Source of the DNA: Coralliovum pocilloporae
Lineage (GTDB): Bacteria; Pseudomonadota; Alphaproteobacteria; Rhizobiales; Cohaesibacteraceae
Direction of reading: 5' to 3'
Assembly: GCF_030845175.1 (NCBI RefSeq)
Contig: NZ_CP132542.1
Location: 3,197,501 to 3,261,500, forward strand
DNA length: 64,000 nucleotides
Shown: positions 49,678 through 59,683 of the stretch, piece by piece
Layout of the letters: each line of letters starts with the position of its first letter
Position numbering within the stretch: the first letter of the stretch is position 1
Translations under genes and position numbers: made by a program
The notes under the pieces: model-generated
What the model was told of the DNA's origin: nothing
Database searches by the model: none
What the model saw: only the letters and a program-made list of their open reading frames with translations

Positions 49678-49715
49678 CCCACGGTCCTTGAAACCGATGC
49701 GGATGGAGTGAACAT

Positions 49716-51188
49716 ATGCCTGCGGTCCAGGAAACGATCGATCAGGTCCGTCAGATCGACGTTGATCAATACAAGTACGGATTTGTTACGGATATTGAGT
49801 CGGAAAAAGCCCCTAAAGGCCTGAACGAAGATATCGTCCGATTCATTTCTCAGAAAAAAGATGAGCCGGAGTGGCTTCTGGAATGGCGCCTTGATGCTTT
49901 CAAGCGCTGGCAGACCATGACAGAGCCGAAATGGGCCAAGGTCGAGTATCCGCCCATCGATTTCCAGGACATCTACTACTATTCGGCCCCGAAGCAGATG
50001 GACGGACCGAAAAGCCTGGATGAAGTGGATCCGGAGCTCCTGGAAACCTATGAGAAGCTGGGTATCCCTCTGCGTGAGCAGGAAATCCTGGCGGGTGTCG
50101 CGCCTGAAAACCGGGTGGCTGTTGATGCAGTGTTCGATTCCGTCTCTGTCGTCACGACCTTCAAGGAAGAGCTGGCAAAAGCCGGTGTGATCTTCTGCCC
50201 GCTGTCTGAGGCTGTGAAAGAGCATCCTGAGCTGGTGAAGAAATATCTTGGCTCGGTCGTGCCGGTGACAGACAATTTCTATGCTACGCTGAATTCGGCT
50301 GTGTTCTCTGAAGGCTCCTTTGTCTACATTCCCGAAGGCGTCCGCTGCCCGATGGAACTGAGCACCTATTTCCGGATCAATGAGCAGAATACCGGTCAGT
50401 TTGAGCGGACCCTGATCATTGCCGACAAGGGCTCTTACGTCTCCTATCTGGAAGGCTGTACAGCACCGCAGCGTGATGAAAACCAGCTTCATGCGGCTGT
50501 TGTTGAACTGGTGGCCCTGGATGACGCTGAAATCAAATATTCCACCGTTCAGAACTGGTTCCCGGGCGACAAGGACGGCAAGGGCGGTATCTATAACTTT
50601 GTCACCAAGCGTGGTGATTGCCGCGGCACCAACTCCAAAATCTCATGGACCCAGGTTGAGACCGGTTCCGCCATTACCTGGAAATATCCAAGCTGCATCC
50701 TGCGTGGCGATAATTCCGTTGGTGAGTTCTACTCGATCGCTGTTTCCAACGGTCACCAGCAGGTCGATTCCGGGACCAAGATGATCCATCTGGGCAAGAA
50801 CACCAGAAGCCGGATTATCTCCAAGGGTATTTCCGCCGGTGTGTCGCAGAACACCTACCGCGGTGTGGTCTCAGCGCACAAGAAAGCCAAGAATGCCCGG
50901 AACTTCACCCAGTGTGATTCCCTGCTGATTGGCGATCAGTGCGGTGCCCATACAGTTCCGTATGTGGATTCAAAAAGCGCGTCTGCCGTCTTTGAGCACG
51001 AGGCGACCACATCCAAGATTTCTGACGACCAGATGTTCTACTGCCAGCAGCGCGGCCTCTCTGATGAGGAAGCGGTGGCGCTTATCGTCAATGGTTTCGT
51101 CAAGGATGTGATCCAGCAGCTCCCGATGGAGTTTGCGGTCGAATCCCAGAAACTGATCAGTATCAGCCTTGAAGGCTCCGTTGGATAA
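49716..51188 (+). CDS. sufB: Fe-S cluster assembly scaffold subunit SufB
   Basis: With SufC and SufD forms the SufBC2D complex on which Fe-S clusters are built. 490 residues, near the 495 of E. coli. Characteristic stretches are [31 protein letters not shown] and the conserved cysteine region [19 protein letters not shown]. No signal peptide. ATG at 49716 with GGAG about eight bases upstream, 38 bp after the desulfurase gene. Confidence 0.97.
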   Translation: MPAVQETIDQVRQIDVDQYKYGFVTDIESEKAPKGLNEDIVRFISQKKDEPEWLLEWRLDAFKRWQTMTEPKWAKVEYPPIDFQDIYYYSAPKQMDGPKSLDEVDPELLETYEKLGIPLREQEILAGVAPENRVAVDAVFDSVSVVTTFKEELAKAGVIFCPLSEAVKEHPELVKKYLGSVVPVTDNFYATLNSAVFSEGSFVYIPEGVRCPMELSTYFRINEQNTGQFERTLIIADKGSYVSYLEGCTAPQRDENQLHAAVVELVALDDAEIKYSTVQNWFPGDKDGKGGIYNFVTKRGDCRGTNSKISWTQVETGSAITWKYPSCILRGDNSVGEFYSIAVSNGHQQVDSGTKMIHLGKNTRSRIISKGISAGVSQNTYRGVVSAHKKAKNARNFTQCDSLLIGDQCGAHTVPYVDSKSASAVFEHEATTSKISDDQMFYCQQRGLSDEEAVALIVNGFVKDVIQQLPMEFAVESQKLISISLEGSVG

Positions 51189-51236
51189 ACGCGCGACTGT
51201 CTCAGATCAGCGCGACCGAAATTGGAATTAAAGATA

Positions 51237-51986
51237 ATGCTCGAGATTAAAAATCTTCACGTCGAAGTCGACGGCAACAAAATCCTGCGCGGTATTGACC
51301 TCAAGATCAATGCTGGCGAAGTCCACGCCATTATGGGCCCGAACGGCTCTGGCAAGTCCACCCTGTCTTATGTTCTTGCCGGTAAGGAAGATTATGAGAT
51401 CACCGAGGGTGAGATCCTGTTCCATGGCGAGAACCTGTTGGAAATGGGCGCAGATGAGCGTGCCGCTGCAGGCGTATTCCTCGCTTTCCAGTACCCGATT
51501 GAAATTCCGGGTGTGGCAACGATGACCTTCCTCAAGACGGCCATCAACTCCCAGCGCAAGGCGCGCGGCCAGGATGAACTGACCACACCGGAATTCATGA
51601 AGCTGGTGAAGGAAAAGTCTGCAGAGCTCAATGTGACCTCAGAAATGCTGAAGCGTCCGCTCAATGTGGGCTTCTCCGGCGGTGAGAAGAAACGCAACGA
51701 AATCCTGCAGATGGCTCTGCTTGAGCCAAGTCTCTGTGTGCTTGATGAAACCGATTCCGGCCTCGATATCGATGCGCTGCGGATTGTATCGGAAGGTGTG
51801 AATACCCTGCGGTCCCCAGAGCGGGCCATGGTGGTCATTACCCACTATCAGCGTCTGCTGGATCATATTGTTCCGGATGTTGTTCACGTGCTCTCCAAGG
51901 GCCGTATCGTTGAGACCGGCGATAAGGAACTTGCGCTTCAGCTCGAAGCCAAGGGCTATGCCGACTACGTGGACAACGCAGCCTGA
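51237..51986 (+). CDS. sufC: Fe-S assembly ATPase SufC
   Basis: ABC-type ATPase of the SufBC2D complex; cytosolic. 249 residues. Walker A GPNGSGKST, signature FSGGEKKRNEI, Walker B CVLDETDSGLD with the SufC-specific loop, and a switch His in VVITHYQR. ATG at 51237 (MLEIKNLHVEV) is preferred over TTG at 51222. 48 bp after sufB. Confidence 0.97.
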   Translation: MLEIKNLHVEVDGNKILRGIDLKINAGEVHAIMGPNGSGKSTLSYVLAGKEDYEITEGEILFHGENLLEMGADERAAAGVFLAFQYPIEIPGVATMTFLKTAINSQRKARGQDELTTPEFMKLVKEKSAELNVTSEMLKRPLNVGFSGGEKKRNEILQMALLEPSLCVLDETDSGLDIDALRIVSEGVNTLRSPERAMVVITHYQRLLDHIVPDVVHVLSKGRIVETGDKELALQLEAKGYADYVDNAA

Positions 51987-52011
51987 GCTGCCAACAGAGA
52001 GGAGTTCTCTC

Positions 52012-53328
52012 ATGAGTGCTGATCTCAGTGTTGTCCGGACGGACGCGGAAGCGCAGATCCTGGACCACTACAAGAGTGCCGAAGCCGCTCTGCCGGCTGT
52101 TGGCACGGATCGTCCGGCGGCTATTGCCCGATTTGAGGCAACCGGTCTGCCGCATCGTCGTATCGAAAGCTGGAAGTATACCGATCTTCGCAAACGAGTG
52201 ACCACAGCCTTCGCTCCAGCAGGAGACGCGGACAGCGCCTCTGCCAGAGCCCTTCTGAGTGAGGATGCTCTGGACGCGCTTAACCCGGTTCGTCTGGTCA
52301 TTGCCAATGGTCGCTTTGCCGCTGACCTTTCAGACCTGTCTGATCTTGGCGAAGGGGTGAGCGTCGCTGACCTGACAGAAGCATCTGATGCACAGGGGCT
52401 AAGCCTGGCTGTTGCTGAAGGAGATGTCGGTCTTGATCTGAACCTGGCCTTCCGCACCGGTGGTGTGGTTCTGACGATTGCTGATGGTGTCTCTGTCGAG
52501 CGCCCGATTGAAATCGTCACCGTCGTTACGGCTGATGCCCCGGTCTCCAGTGCATCTCACGTGGGTGTACGGGCCGGAAAGGGTGCGTCAGCCCTCATCA
52601 TTGAGCGCTATGCAGGCATGGATGCTGCCTACCAGAGCAATGTCTCCGCCAGCTATGACCTTGCTGAAGAGGCTGAAATCGCTGTGGTGCGGATGCAGAC
52701 AGAAAGCGAAGCGGCTCTCCACGTCGGCTCGACACAGGCTGAACTGGCCGAGAATGCCAGGTTTAATCACCTGTCAGTTCTGGTGGGTTCCGAGATTGCC
52801 CGCGATCAGACCTTTGTGCGGTTCAGCGGAGAGCATGCTCATGCTGGCCTGCGGGGCATCAATCTGTCTGGCAAGAAGCAGCATATCGACAAGACGCTGG
52901 TTGTTGACCATGCCGTGCCGAACTGCGACAGCCGTGAGCTTTACAAGACGGTGGTATCCGGTGAAGCAACCGGTATCTTCCAGGGCAAGATTGTTGTGCG
53001 TCAGCATGCCCAGAAGACCGATGCCGAAATGATGAGCCAGGCGCTTCTTCTGTCTGAAGACGCGGGTTTCTCAAACAAGCCGGAACTTGAGATCTACGCT
53101 GATGACGTGGTGTGTGCCCATGGCGCCACCTGTGGTGAGCTTGATGAGGACCTGTTGTTCTATCTCCTGTCTCGCGGTATCCCGAAAGCAGAAGCGGAAC
53201 TGATGCTGGTTCAGGCATTCCTGGCTGAAGCTGTGGAAGAGTTCGACAATCGTGCCGTTGCAGATGCGCTTGGAACTCTGGTAGAGCAGTGGCTGAGTGC
53301 ACGCGAATCCATGCAGATCGGAGGATAG
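52012..53328 (+). CDS. sufD: Fe-S assembly subunit SufD
   Basis: SufB paralogue and partner in SufBC2D, needed for iron entry. 438 residues. The C-terminal family block is clear: IYADDVVCAHGATCGELDED (with the functional His), then FYLLSRGIPKAEAELMLVQAFL. The N-terminal helical part contains IESWKYTDLR, typical of SufD. ATG at 52012 with AGGAG upstream; the last codons carry the ribosome site of sufS. Confidence 0.95.
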   Translation: MSADLSVVRTDAEAQILDHYKSAEAALPAVGTDRPAAIARFEATGLPHRRIESWKYTDLRKRVTTAFAPAGDADSASARALLSEDALDALNPVRLVIANGRFAADLSDLSDLGEGVSVADLTEASDAQGLSLAVAEGDVGLDLNLAFRTGGVVLTIADGVSVERPIEIVTVVTADAPVSSASHVGVRAGKGASALIIERYAGMDAAYQSNVSASYDLAEEAEIAVVRMQTESEAALHVGSTQAELAENARFNHLSVLVGSEIARDQTFVRFSGEHAHAGLRGINLSGKKQHIDKTLVVDHAVPNCDSRELYKTVVSGEATGIFQGKIVVRQHAQKTDAEMMSQALLLSEDAGFSNKPELEIYADDVVCAHGATCGELDEDLLFYLLSRGIPKAEAELMLVQAFLAEAVEEFDNRAVADALGTLVEQWLSARESMQIGG

Positions 53329-53332
53329 GCTG

Positions 53333-54583
53333 ATGCAGGGCGAACAGCTCGCAAGCACGGCAGGGGCCTATGATGTTGAGGCAATCCGTGCGGATTTCCC
53401 CATTCTGTCGAGAGAAGTCTATGGCAAGCCATTGGTTTATCTGGACAATGGCGCTTCAGCACAAAAGCCTCAGGCTGTCATAGACGCCATTACAAAGGCT
53501 TATTCCGAGGAATATGCCAATGTGCATCGCGGGCTGCATTATCTGTCCAATACAGCGACCGAAAATTATGAGAATGCGCGTGAGACAGTCAGGCGTTTTC
53601 TCAATGCCGCTCATGTGGATGAGGTGATTTTCACACGCTCATCCACAGAGGCTATCAATCTGGTCGCCCATGCCTTTGGTGCGAAACATATCGGAGAGGG
53701 CGATGAGATCGTTCTCTCGATCATGGAGCATCACTCCAACATCGTGCCATGGCACTATCACCGTGAACACAAGGGTGCTGTCCTGAAATGGGCGCCCGTT
53801 GATGACCATGGCGAGTTCCATCTGGACGAGCTGGAAAAGCTGCTGACCGATCGGACGAAGATCATCGCCATCACGCATATGTCCAATGCTCTTGGTACAA
53901 TCGTGCCGATCAAGGACATCGTGAAGCTGGCACACAGTCGGGGTATCAAGGTTCTGGTTGATGGCAGCCAGAGTGCTGTGCATATGCCGATTGACGTGCA
54001 GGATCTGGGTGCGGATTTCTATGTCTTCACCGGCCACAAGGTCTACGGCCCGTCAGGTATCGGTGTGCTCTATGGGACCCGGGAGGCCCTTGCCGATCTG
54101 CCGCCTTTCATGGGCGGCGGTGAAATGATCGGCGATGTAACCGAAGACTGGGTGACCTATGCCGAGCCACCACATCGGTTTGAGGCTGGAACACCGCCGA
54201 TTGTCCAGGCCATTGGCCTTGGTGCTGCGCTTGACTATATGGATTCCATCGGCAGAGACCGGATTGCAGCTCACGAAGCCGAGCTCAATGCCTATGCCCA
54301 TGAGCGCCTGTCACGGATCAATGCCTTGCGCATTTTTGGTCAGGCCCGTAACAAGGGGGCGATTGTCTCTTTCGAGCTGGAAGGCGTGCATGCGCACGAC
54401 ATTTCCATGCTGATTGACCGATCAGGTGTTGCTGTCCGGGCGGGTACCCATTGTGCTCAGCCCTTGCTGAACCGTTTTGGTGTAACATCAACCTGCCGTG
54501 CATCATTCGGTATGTACAATACACTTGCAGAAGTGGATATACTGGCCGAAGCGTTGGAAAAGGCTCAGACCTTCTTTGGGTGA
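53333..54583 (+). CDS. sufS: Cysteine desulfurase SufS
   Basis: Group II PLP desulfurase, the dedicated sulfur source of the Suf system. 416 residues from ATG at 53333 (GGAGG eight bases upstream, inside the sufD end). Lys236 in TGHKVYGP forms the Schiff base and Cys374 in RAGTHCAQPLL carries the persulfide. Group II enzymes normally need SufE or SufU; neither is encoded in this window, so the partner must be elsewhere. Confidence 0.96.
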   Translation: MQGEQLASTAGAYDVEAIRADFPILSREVYGKPLVYLDNGASAQKPQAVIDAITKAYSEEYANVHRGLHYLSNTATENYENARETVRRFLNAAHVDEVIFTRSSTEAINLVAHAFGAKHIGEGDEIVLSIMEHHSNIVPWHYHREHKGAVLKWAPVDDHGEFHLDELEKLLTDRTKIIAITHMSNALGTIVPIKDIVKLAHSRGIKVLVDGSQSAVHMPIDVQDLGADFYVFTGHKVYGPSGIGVLYGTREALADLPPFMGGGEMIGDVTEDWVTYAEPPHRFEAGTPPIVQAIGLGAALDYMDSIGRDRIAAHEAELNAYAHERLSRINALRIFGQARNKGAIVSFELEGVHAHDISMLIDRSGVAVRAGTHCAQPLLNRFGVTSTCRASFGMYNTLAEVDILAEALEKAQTFFG

Positions 54584-54606
54584 GCCAGAAAAATGGAACA
54601 AGATCT

Positions 54607-54987
54607 GTGACACAGGATGTGAGTGAAACAGAACAGCATCAGGCTGCAATTGAACCGGGAAGTGATATCCCGGCTGAAGAGCTTGAGCGTTTGACCGACG
54701 ATATCGTATCGGCCATCAAAACCGTTTATGACCCTGAAATCCCTGTCGATATCTATGAACTCGGCCTGATTTACCGGGTTGAGATTGATGATGATCGCAA
54801 TATCGAAGTCGATATGACCCTGACGGCACCCGGTTGCCCTGTGGCCGGTGAAATGCCGATCTGGGTGGACAATGCGGTGTCATCAGTCATGGGTGTTGGC
54901 GCGGTCAAGGTGAACATGGTCTTTGATCCGCCCTGGACACCGGAACGGATGTCTGAAGAGGCCAAGGTTGCCCTTAACTGGTATTGA
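54607..54987 (+). CDS. sufT: SufT / MIP18 family protein (DUF59)
   Basis: Fe-S maturation factor of the DUF59 family. 126 residues with signature DPEIPVDIYELGLIYRV, then MTLTAPGCPVAGEMP containing the conserved Cys, and VFDPPWTPERMSEEAK. GTG at 54607 follows GGA; GTG at 54580, overlapping the sufS stop as GTGA, is a possible coupled start that would add nine residues. Lies between sufS and sufA. Confidence 0.9.
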   Translation: MTQDVSETEQHQAAIEPGSDIPAEELERLTDDIVSAIKTVYDPEIPVDIYELGLIYRVEIDDDRNIEVDMTLTAPGCPVAGEMPIWVDNAVSSVMGVGAVKVNMVFDPPWTPERMSEEAKVALNWY

Positions 54988-55008
54988 CCCTCGCAACAGG
55001 AGTGGTGA

Positions 55009-55407
55009 ATGACTGGATTGAAAATGCCATTTCAGGTGATGTCTCTGACAGACGCCGCCGTAGAACGCATTCAAGCCTTGCTTGCGTCTGCGGATCCTGA
55101 TGTTCAGGGTCTGCGCGTCGGCTTGAAGAATGCTGGCTGTGCGGGCATGGAATATACCGTCGATTATGTACGGGATCCGGACCCGAAGGACGATGTGGTC
55201 AGCGAAAAAGGCGTCACGGTCTATGTGGATCCCAAGGCTGTGCTGTTCATGCTTGGAACGCAGATGGATTATGAGGTGACCAAGCTGAGAAGCGGCTTTG
55301 TCTTCAATAATCCGAACCAGACCGGAGCATGCGGCTGTGGTGAGTCGGTTTCACTTCAGGCCGCTGACCTTGAAGCTCTTGCCAAGGAACAGGCTGCTCA
55401 ACAATAG
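55009..55407 (+). CDS. sufA: A-type Fe-S carrier protein (SufA/IscA/ErpA family)
   Basis: Receives clusters from SufBCD and hands them to targets. 132 residues. Three cluster-binding cysteines: Cys44 in LKNAGCAGMEY and two in the C-terminal GACGCGESV. Last gene of the operon, 21 bp after sufT, followed by a strong terminator. Confidence 0.95.
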   Translation: MTGLKMPFQVMSLTDAAVERIQALLASADPDVQGLRVGLKNAGCAGMEYTVDYVRDPDPKDDVVSEKGVTVYVDPKAVLFMLGTQMDYEVTKLRSGFVFNNPNQTGACGCGESVSLQAADLEALAKEQAAQQ

Positions 55408-55442
55408 CCAAACCGCATAAGCATCTGGGAATTTGGATAATA

Positions 55443-55473
55443 AAAAAGGTCGGCTATAAAAGCCGACCTTTTT
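55443..55473. terminator. Bidirectional terminator after the suf operon
   Basis: AAAAAGGTCGGCT, loop ATAAA, AGCCGACCTTTTT: a 13-bp perfect stem with T-runs on both strands. It serves suf (rightward) and the GGDEF gene (leftward). Confidence 0.9.
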
Positions 55474-55496
55474 GCGTTTCAACAGTCTGCTGATGA

Positions 55497-56558
55497 TCAG
55501 GCGACATACTTGTCGAAATTGACCCGGTCATCCGTCTCAGTGATGACCACATTACGACCATTCTCTTTAGCCGCGTAGAGGCAGGCGTCTGCCCGCTCGA
55601 TCATCGTGCTTGGATTGTCGCCTGTGCGGAACTGGGAGATACCGATAGAGATGGTCACACGACCAAGGTTCTCGCCGGTTGATCGCTTTACCAGCTCCTT
55701 GCCCTGAACAGCCGCGCGAATGTTTTCAGCGACAACTTCAGCCTGCTCCATAGAGGTGTCCGGAAGAATGACAGTGAATTCCTCACCACCATAACGGCAC
55801 GGGATATCCTGGCCCTTGACGTTCTGTTTTACCGACAGAGCAACAAGGCGCAACACCTGGTCACCGGTCTGGTGGCCATAAGTATCGTTGAATTTCTTGA
55901 AGTGATCGATATCCGTGACCAGAAGGGTCAGAGGCTTGCCGCTTTGCTCGGCATCTGTCAGCGCCCGTTCCATGGACTGGTCAAAATGCTTGCGGTTGGC
56001 AAGCGTCGTCAGCTCATCGGTTAGCGATTCGAACATGATCGTCTCAAGGTTCTCCTGAAGATCGGAGATCTGCCCTTGAGCTTCCGTCAACTGGACGTGC
56101 AGCTTGTTGTTGTTGTCGATAATGCCTTTGGTCGCCGTAATCAGGTTTTTGATGACCTTGGTGGCTTCAGAACTCGATTTTGATGTGGCAAGTTCGGTTG
56201 CGGCAACTGCGAGTGACTCACCATATTCCGATGTGGAACCCTGGCTCTTGACCAGCATTTCCAGAACATCACCGATCTCATCAGTCAGCTTGCCGCCGAC
56301 TTCTTCGATTCGATCGCCGAGACGATTCGGAGAGAGAAACTCATCATAGATCGACTCCACTTCTTCCATGGACAGTCGACCGCGCGCACGCAGAATTTCA
56401 TTGATTGCCTTGTTTAGCGTATGGTTGAAACCAACCGCATACGTATAAAAAAGCTCATAATTCCTAGGGTATGCAGGTACTTCGCTTTTTTTGATGTGCC
56501 CCAGAGCAGACGTACCGTAGGAGTAGGTCCGCTCGAAGTTTTCACCTTTTCCGCCCAT
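55497..56558 (-). CDS. GGDEF-domain diguanylate cyclase, cytosolic
   Basis: Makes c-di-GMP from two GTP. 353 residues without membrane segments. An N-terminal helical region (~10-150) with a coiled coil (~150-178) and a C-terminal GGDEF domain (~180-345). The active site is GGEEF at 257-261, a functional variant, with DIDHFKKFNDTYGH upstream. The inhibitory RxxD site is not intact: the matching position reads KGQD (248-251). The N-terminal region looks like a dimerisation part of unknown signal. Opposes the two EAL enzymes at 3.4-6.8 kb. Confidence 0.9.
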   Translation of the reverse strand: MGGKGENFERTYSYGTSALGHIKKSEVPAYPRNYELFYTYAVGFNHTLNKAINEILRARGRLSMEEVESIYDEFLSPNRLGDRIEEVGGKLTDEIGDVLEMLVKSQGSTSEYGESLAVAATELATSKSSSEATKVIKNLITATKGIIDNNNKLHVQLTEAQGQISDLQENLETIMFESLTDELTTLANRKHFDQSMERALTDAEQSGKPLTLLVTDIDHFKKFNDTYGHQTGDQVLRLVALSVKQNVKGQDIPCRYGGEEFTVILPDTSMEQAEVVAENIRAAVQGKELVKRSTGENLGRVTISIGISQFRTGDNPSTMIERADACLYAAKENGRNVVITETDDRVNFDKYVA

Positions 56559-56675
56559 TATTTTCAGCCCTTGATACCAACCCAGTCAGCCCTCCTGGCT
56601 CGACCGTAGCTTCGGTATCAGATTAGGCAATGAAGCTTAAAGTGACGTTAAATTGGCGATTTTTGCCAATTTCAA

Positions 56676-58097
56676 CTACTTCGTGTCGGTGGATTTGGAT
56701 GCAGTCTTTCCTTGCGGTCTGATAGGACGCAGAAGGAAAGCGGGAACATGATCGCCAAGACCGACTGGTGTTGGCTCATCGCGCTCCCTCCGACGGGAGG
56801 CATTACGATTCTTGCGACCGGTCTTCTGGGGCTGCTCATCACGGACTGGCTGGGCGCTGGTCTCTGCAACAGGAGCCTGCTCGGCACTGGCTGCCTGTTC
56901 AGGTGCCTTGCGCTTGCCACCCTTGCGGGATCCTTTACCGCGTTTGGGTTTGTCATCAGCCTCTGCTTGGGCGGGCTGACCCTCTGCCCAGTCGATGTCA
57001 TCGCCAGTCAGCTTCTGGATAGCGTCGACATATTTCTTCTCGGCAGGCGTTACGAGCGTGAAGGCAGCGCCTGAGCGACCCGCACGACCTGTTCTGCCAA
57101 TACGGTGGACATAATCGTCTGCATGAGTTGGCACATCAAAGTTGAACACATGGCTGACGGCCGGGATATCGAGCCCGCGGGCCGCAACGTCACTGGCAAC
57201 CAGAATGGACAATTCGCCGGACTTGAACTTGTCCAGCATGGCCATGCGCTGATGCTGATCCATGTCGCCATGCAGGGTGGCGACCGGAAAGCCGTGCTTC
57301 TCAAGTGAACGGAAGACAATACCCACATCGCGTTTGCGGTTACAGAAGACAATTGCGTTCTTCAACTCTTCAGCAGAGTGCAGAAGGGAGCGAAGCTGTT
57401 CGCGCTTTTCATGGGCTGTTGCAGAGCAGCTCACGAACTTCTGTGTCACATTCTTGGATGTGGAGGCAGGCGGGGCCACTTCCACCTTCACCGGGTTCTG
57501 CAGGAACTGTTCGGTCAGGCGCTGGATTTCACCTGGCATGGTTGCTGAGAAAAACAGTGTCTGACGGGTAAACGGAACCAGTTTGCAGATCCGCTCGATG
57601 TCCGGGATGAAACCCATATCCAGCATGCGGTCTGCTTCATCAATGACCAGAAGCTCAACACCGGTCAGTAGCAGTTTGCCACGCTCGAAATGATCCAGAA
57701 GCCGTCCCGGTGTTGCAATCAGCACATCGGCACCGCGCATCAGTTTGCGCTCCTGCTCATCAAAAGAGACGCCGCCGATCAACAGGGCTACGGTGAGCTT
57801 GTGGTTGATGCCGTACTGATCGAAATTCTGTTCAACCTGGGCAGCAAGTTCGCGGGTTGGCTCAAGAATGAGCGTCCGCGGCATGCGGGCCCGGGCGCGG
57901 CCTTTCTCCAGCAGGGTAAGCATCGGCAAGGTGAAGGAAGCCGTTTTCCCGGTTCCTGTCTGGGCTACCCCCAGAACATCCCGACGCGAAAGCACATGCG
58001 GAATGGCTTCTGCCTGAATGGGCGTGGGGGTTTCGTAACCGGCTTTTTCGACGGCGTTCAGGACCTTGTCGCTCAGACCAAGTGAAGTAAAGCTCAT
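56676..58097 (-). CDS. DEAD-box RNA helicase, RhlE-like
   Basis: ATP-dependent RNA remodeller. 473 residues. Motifs in order: Q motif (PTPIQ), Walker A AQTGTGKT (45-52), PTRELA, TPGRLLD, VIDEADRMLD, SATMP, and the second RecA domain with VASDVAARGLDIP and HRIGRTGRAG. The last ~100 residues are basic and low-complexity (KRGKGSRKGGKRK) and would bind RNA. RhlE is the best family match. It may work with RNase E in the degradosome, as in some alphaproteobacteria; not shown here. Confidence 0.93.
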   Translation of the reverse strand: MSFTSLGLSDKVLNAVEKAGYETPTPIQAEAIPHVLSRRDVLGVAQTGTGKTASFTLPMLTLLEKGRARARMPRTLILEPTRELAAQVEQNFDQYGINHKLTVALLIGGVSFDEQERKLMRGADVLIATPGRLLDHFERGKLLLTGVELLVIDEADRMLDMGFIPDIERICKLVPFTRQTLFFSATMPGEIQRLTEQFLQNPVKVEVAPPASTSKNVTQKFVSCSATAHEKREQLRSLLHSAEELKNAIVFCNRKRDVGIVFRSLEKHGFPVATLHGDMDQHQRMAMLDKFKSGELSILVASDVAARGLDIPAVSHVFNFDVPTHADDYVHRIGRTGRAGRSGAAFTLVTPAEKKYVDAIQKLTGDDIDWAEGQPAQAEADDKPKRGKGSRKGGKRKAPEQAASAEQAPVAETSAQPVRDEQPQKTGRKNRNASRRRERDEPTPVGLGDHVPAFLLRPIRPQGKTASKSTDTK

Positions 58098-58351
58098 GAG
58101 GTTTTCTATCAGATCTCTTTATCGCGAGCTGAATTTCGTAAATTTCAAACCGAAATTCCAGAATTTGTAGCGGACCATAAAGATGATGGCGCTCTTGTCA
58201 ATCTTTCCTTTTGTTTCAACCGCGGAAAAGCGGGGTTTTCAGAAGTTAAGGTAAAGGATCGCGCGACAACGCGCTGCAAATGGAAATCCGCACTTGACCA
58301 TAAGGGTGAAAAGTCGCATCCCCAAGGTCTGGTATTTAATGGAGAAAAGCG

Positions 58352-59683
58352 ATGTCCCAGACCTTTGATACACTTCTGAAAGCAGGCACTGTCGTCAACC
58401 AGGATGGTATCGGGCAACGGGACATCGGGCTTGTAGGTGGGCGGATCGCCGGAATTGGCTCTTTCTCTGATGACCAGGCCGGAGAGGTGATTGACTGCAC
58501 CGGGCTGCACATCCTGCCGGGCGTTATCGACACCCAGGTTCATTTCCGTGAGCCAGGCAATGAACACAAGGAAGATCTGGAAAGCGGATCACGCGCCGCT
58601 GTTATGGGCGGTGTCACGGGTGTGTTCGAAATGCCGAATACATCGCCGCTGACAACGTCGGCTGAAACCTTTCAGGACAAGATCAGCCGTGCGACACATC
58701 GCATGCATTGCGATTTTGCATTTTTTATGGGGGGAACCCGTGAGAATACTGCAGACTTGCCGGAGCTGGAGCGTATTCCAGGCTGCGCGGGTGTCAAAGT
58801 GTTCATGGGGTCATCTACCGGCAATCTGCTTGTGGACGATGATGATGGTGTGCGCGGCATCCTGAAAGTGATCAACCGTCGGGCGGCATTCCATTCAGAA
58901 GACGAGGCGCGTCTTGAATCCCGCAAAGGAGAACGGGTCGAGGGCGACCCTTCCAGCCACCCCGTATGGCGGGATCCGGAAGCCGCTCTGAAATGCACCA
59001 GGCGCCTTGTGTCTCTTGCGCGGGAAACCGGCAAGCGGATCCATGTTCTGCACATCTCAACCGGCGATGAAATCCTCTATCTGAAGGATCACAAGGATGT
59101 AGCGTCTGTAGAAGTGACGCCCCATCATCTGACCCTCACGGATGAAGCCTATAAAACACTCGGAACCTATATCCAGATGAACCCTCCTGTGCGTTCCAAA
59201 GAGCATCAGGATATTATCTGGTGGGGTGTGGAGCAGGGGATCGCCGATATTCTGGGGTCCGATCACGCTCCGCACACGCGAGAGGAAAAGGACAAGCCTT
59301 ACCCTCAGTCTCCATCCGGCATGACAGGTGTGCAGACGCTGGTGCCGACCATGCTGAACCACGTGAACAACGGCCGCCTGAGCCTTGAGCGCTTCGTCGA
59401 CATGACCAGCGCAGGACCAGCACGCCTGTTCCAGCTTTCCGGAAAAGGGCGGATTGCGGTTGGCTATGATGCGGATTTCACGATTGTGGATCTGAAGCGT
59501 CAGCAGACAATCACCAATGACTGGATTGCCTCACGCGCAGGCTGGACGCCCTATGATGGGGTAACGGTTACGGGCTGGCCGATTGGTACCATGATCCGTG
59601 GTCGTCGAATCATGTGGGATGATGAACTGGTCACAGAAGCTCAGGGCGAGGCTATCCGGTTTCAGGAATGCCTCTCAACGTGA
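58352..59683 (+). CDS. pyrC: Dihydroorotase, class I
   Basis: Cyclises carbamoyl-aspartate to dihydroorotate in pyrimidine synthesis; cytosolic, zinc-dependent. 443 residues. Metal-site features: carboxylated-Lys candidate K149 (GVKVFMGSSTG), HSED near 181, HVLHISTG, and SDHAPH near 304. The first site reads Q62-V63-H64 (VIDTQVHFREPG) rather than the usual HxH. DTQVHFREPG wording occurs in alphaproteobacterial family members, so this is probably a lineage variant, not a loss. ATG with GGAG seven bases upstream. A true DHOase or an allantoinase-like relative cannot be separated without context. Confidence 0.88.
   Translation: MSQTFDTLLKAGTVVNQDGIGQRDIGLVGGRIAGIGSFSDDQAGEVIDCTGLHILPGVIDTQVHFREPGNEHKEDLESGSRAAVMGGVTGVFEMPNTSPLTTSAETFQDKISRATHRMHCDFAFFMGGTRENTADLPELERIPGCAGVKVFMGSSTGNLLVDDDDGVRGILKVINRRAAFHSEDEARLESRKGERVEGDPSSHPVWRDPEAALKCTRRLVSLARETGKRIHVLHISTGDEILYLKDHKDVASVEVTPHHLTLTDEAYKTLGTYIQMNPPVRSKEHQDIIWWGVEQGIADILGSDHAPHTREEKDKPYPQSPSGMTGVQTLVPTMLNHVNNGRLSLERFVDMTSAGPARLFQLSGKGRIAVGYDADFTIVDLKRQQTITNDWIASRAGWTPYDGVTVTGWPIGTMIRGRRIMWDDELVTEAQGEAIRFQECLST

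Noticed and set aside
49206-50492. 428-codon minus-strand open frame
   Set aside because: Antisense to the desulfurase and sufB genes, with no family features.
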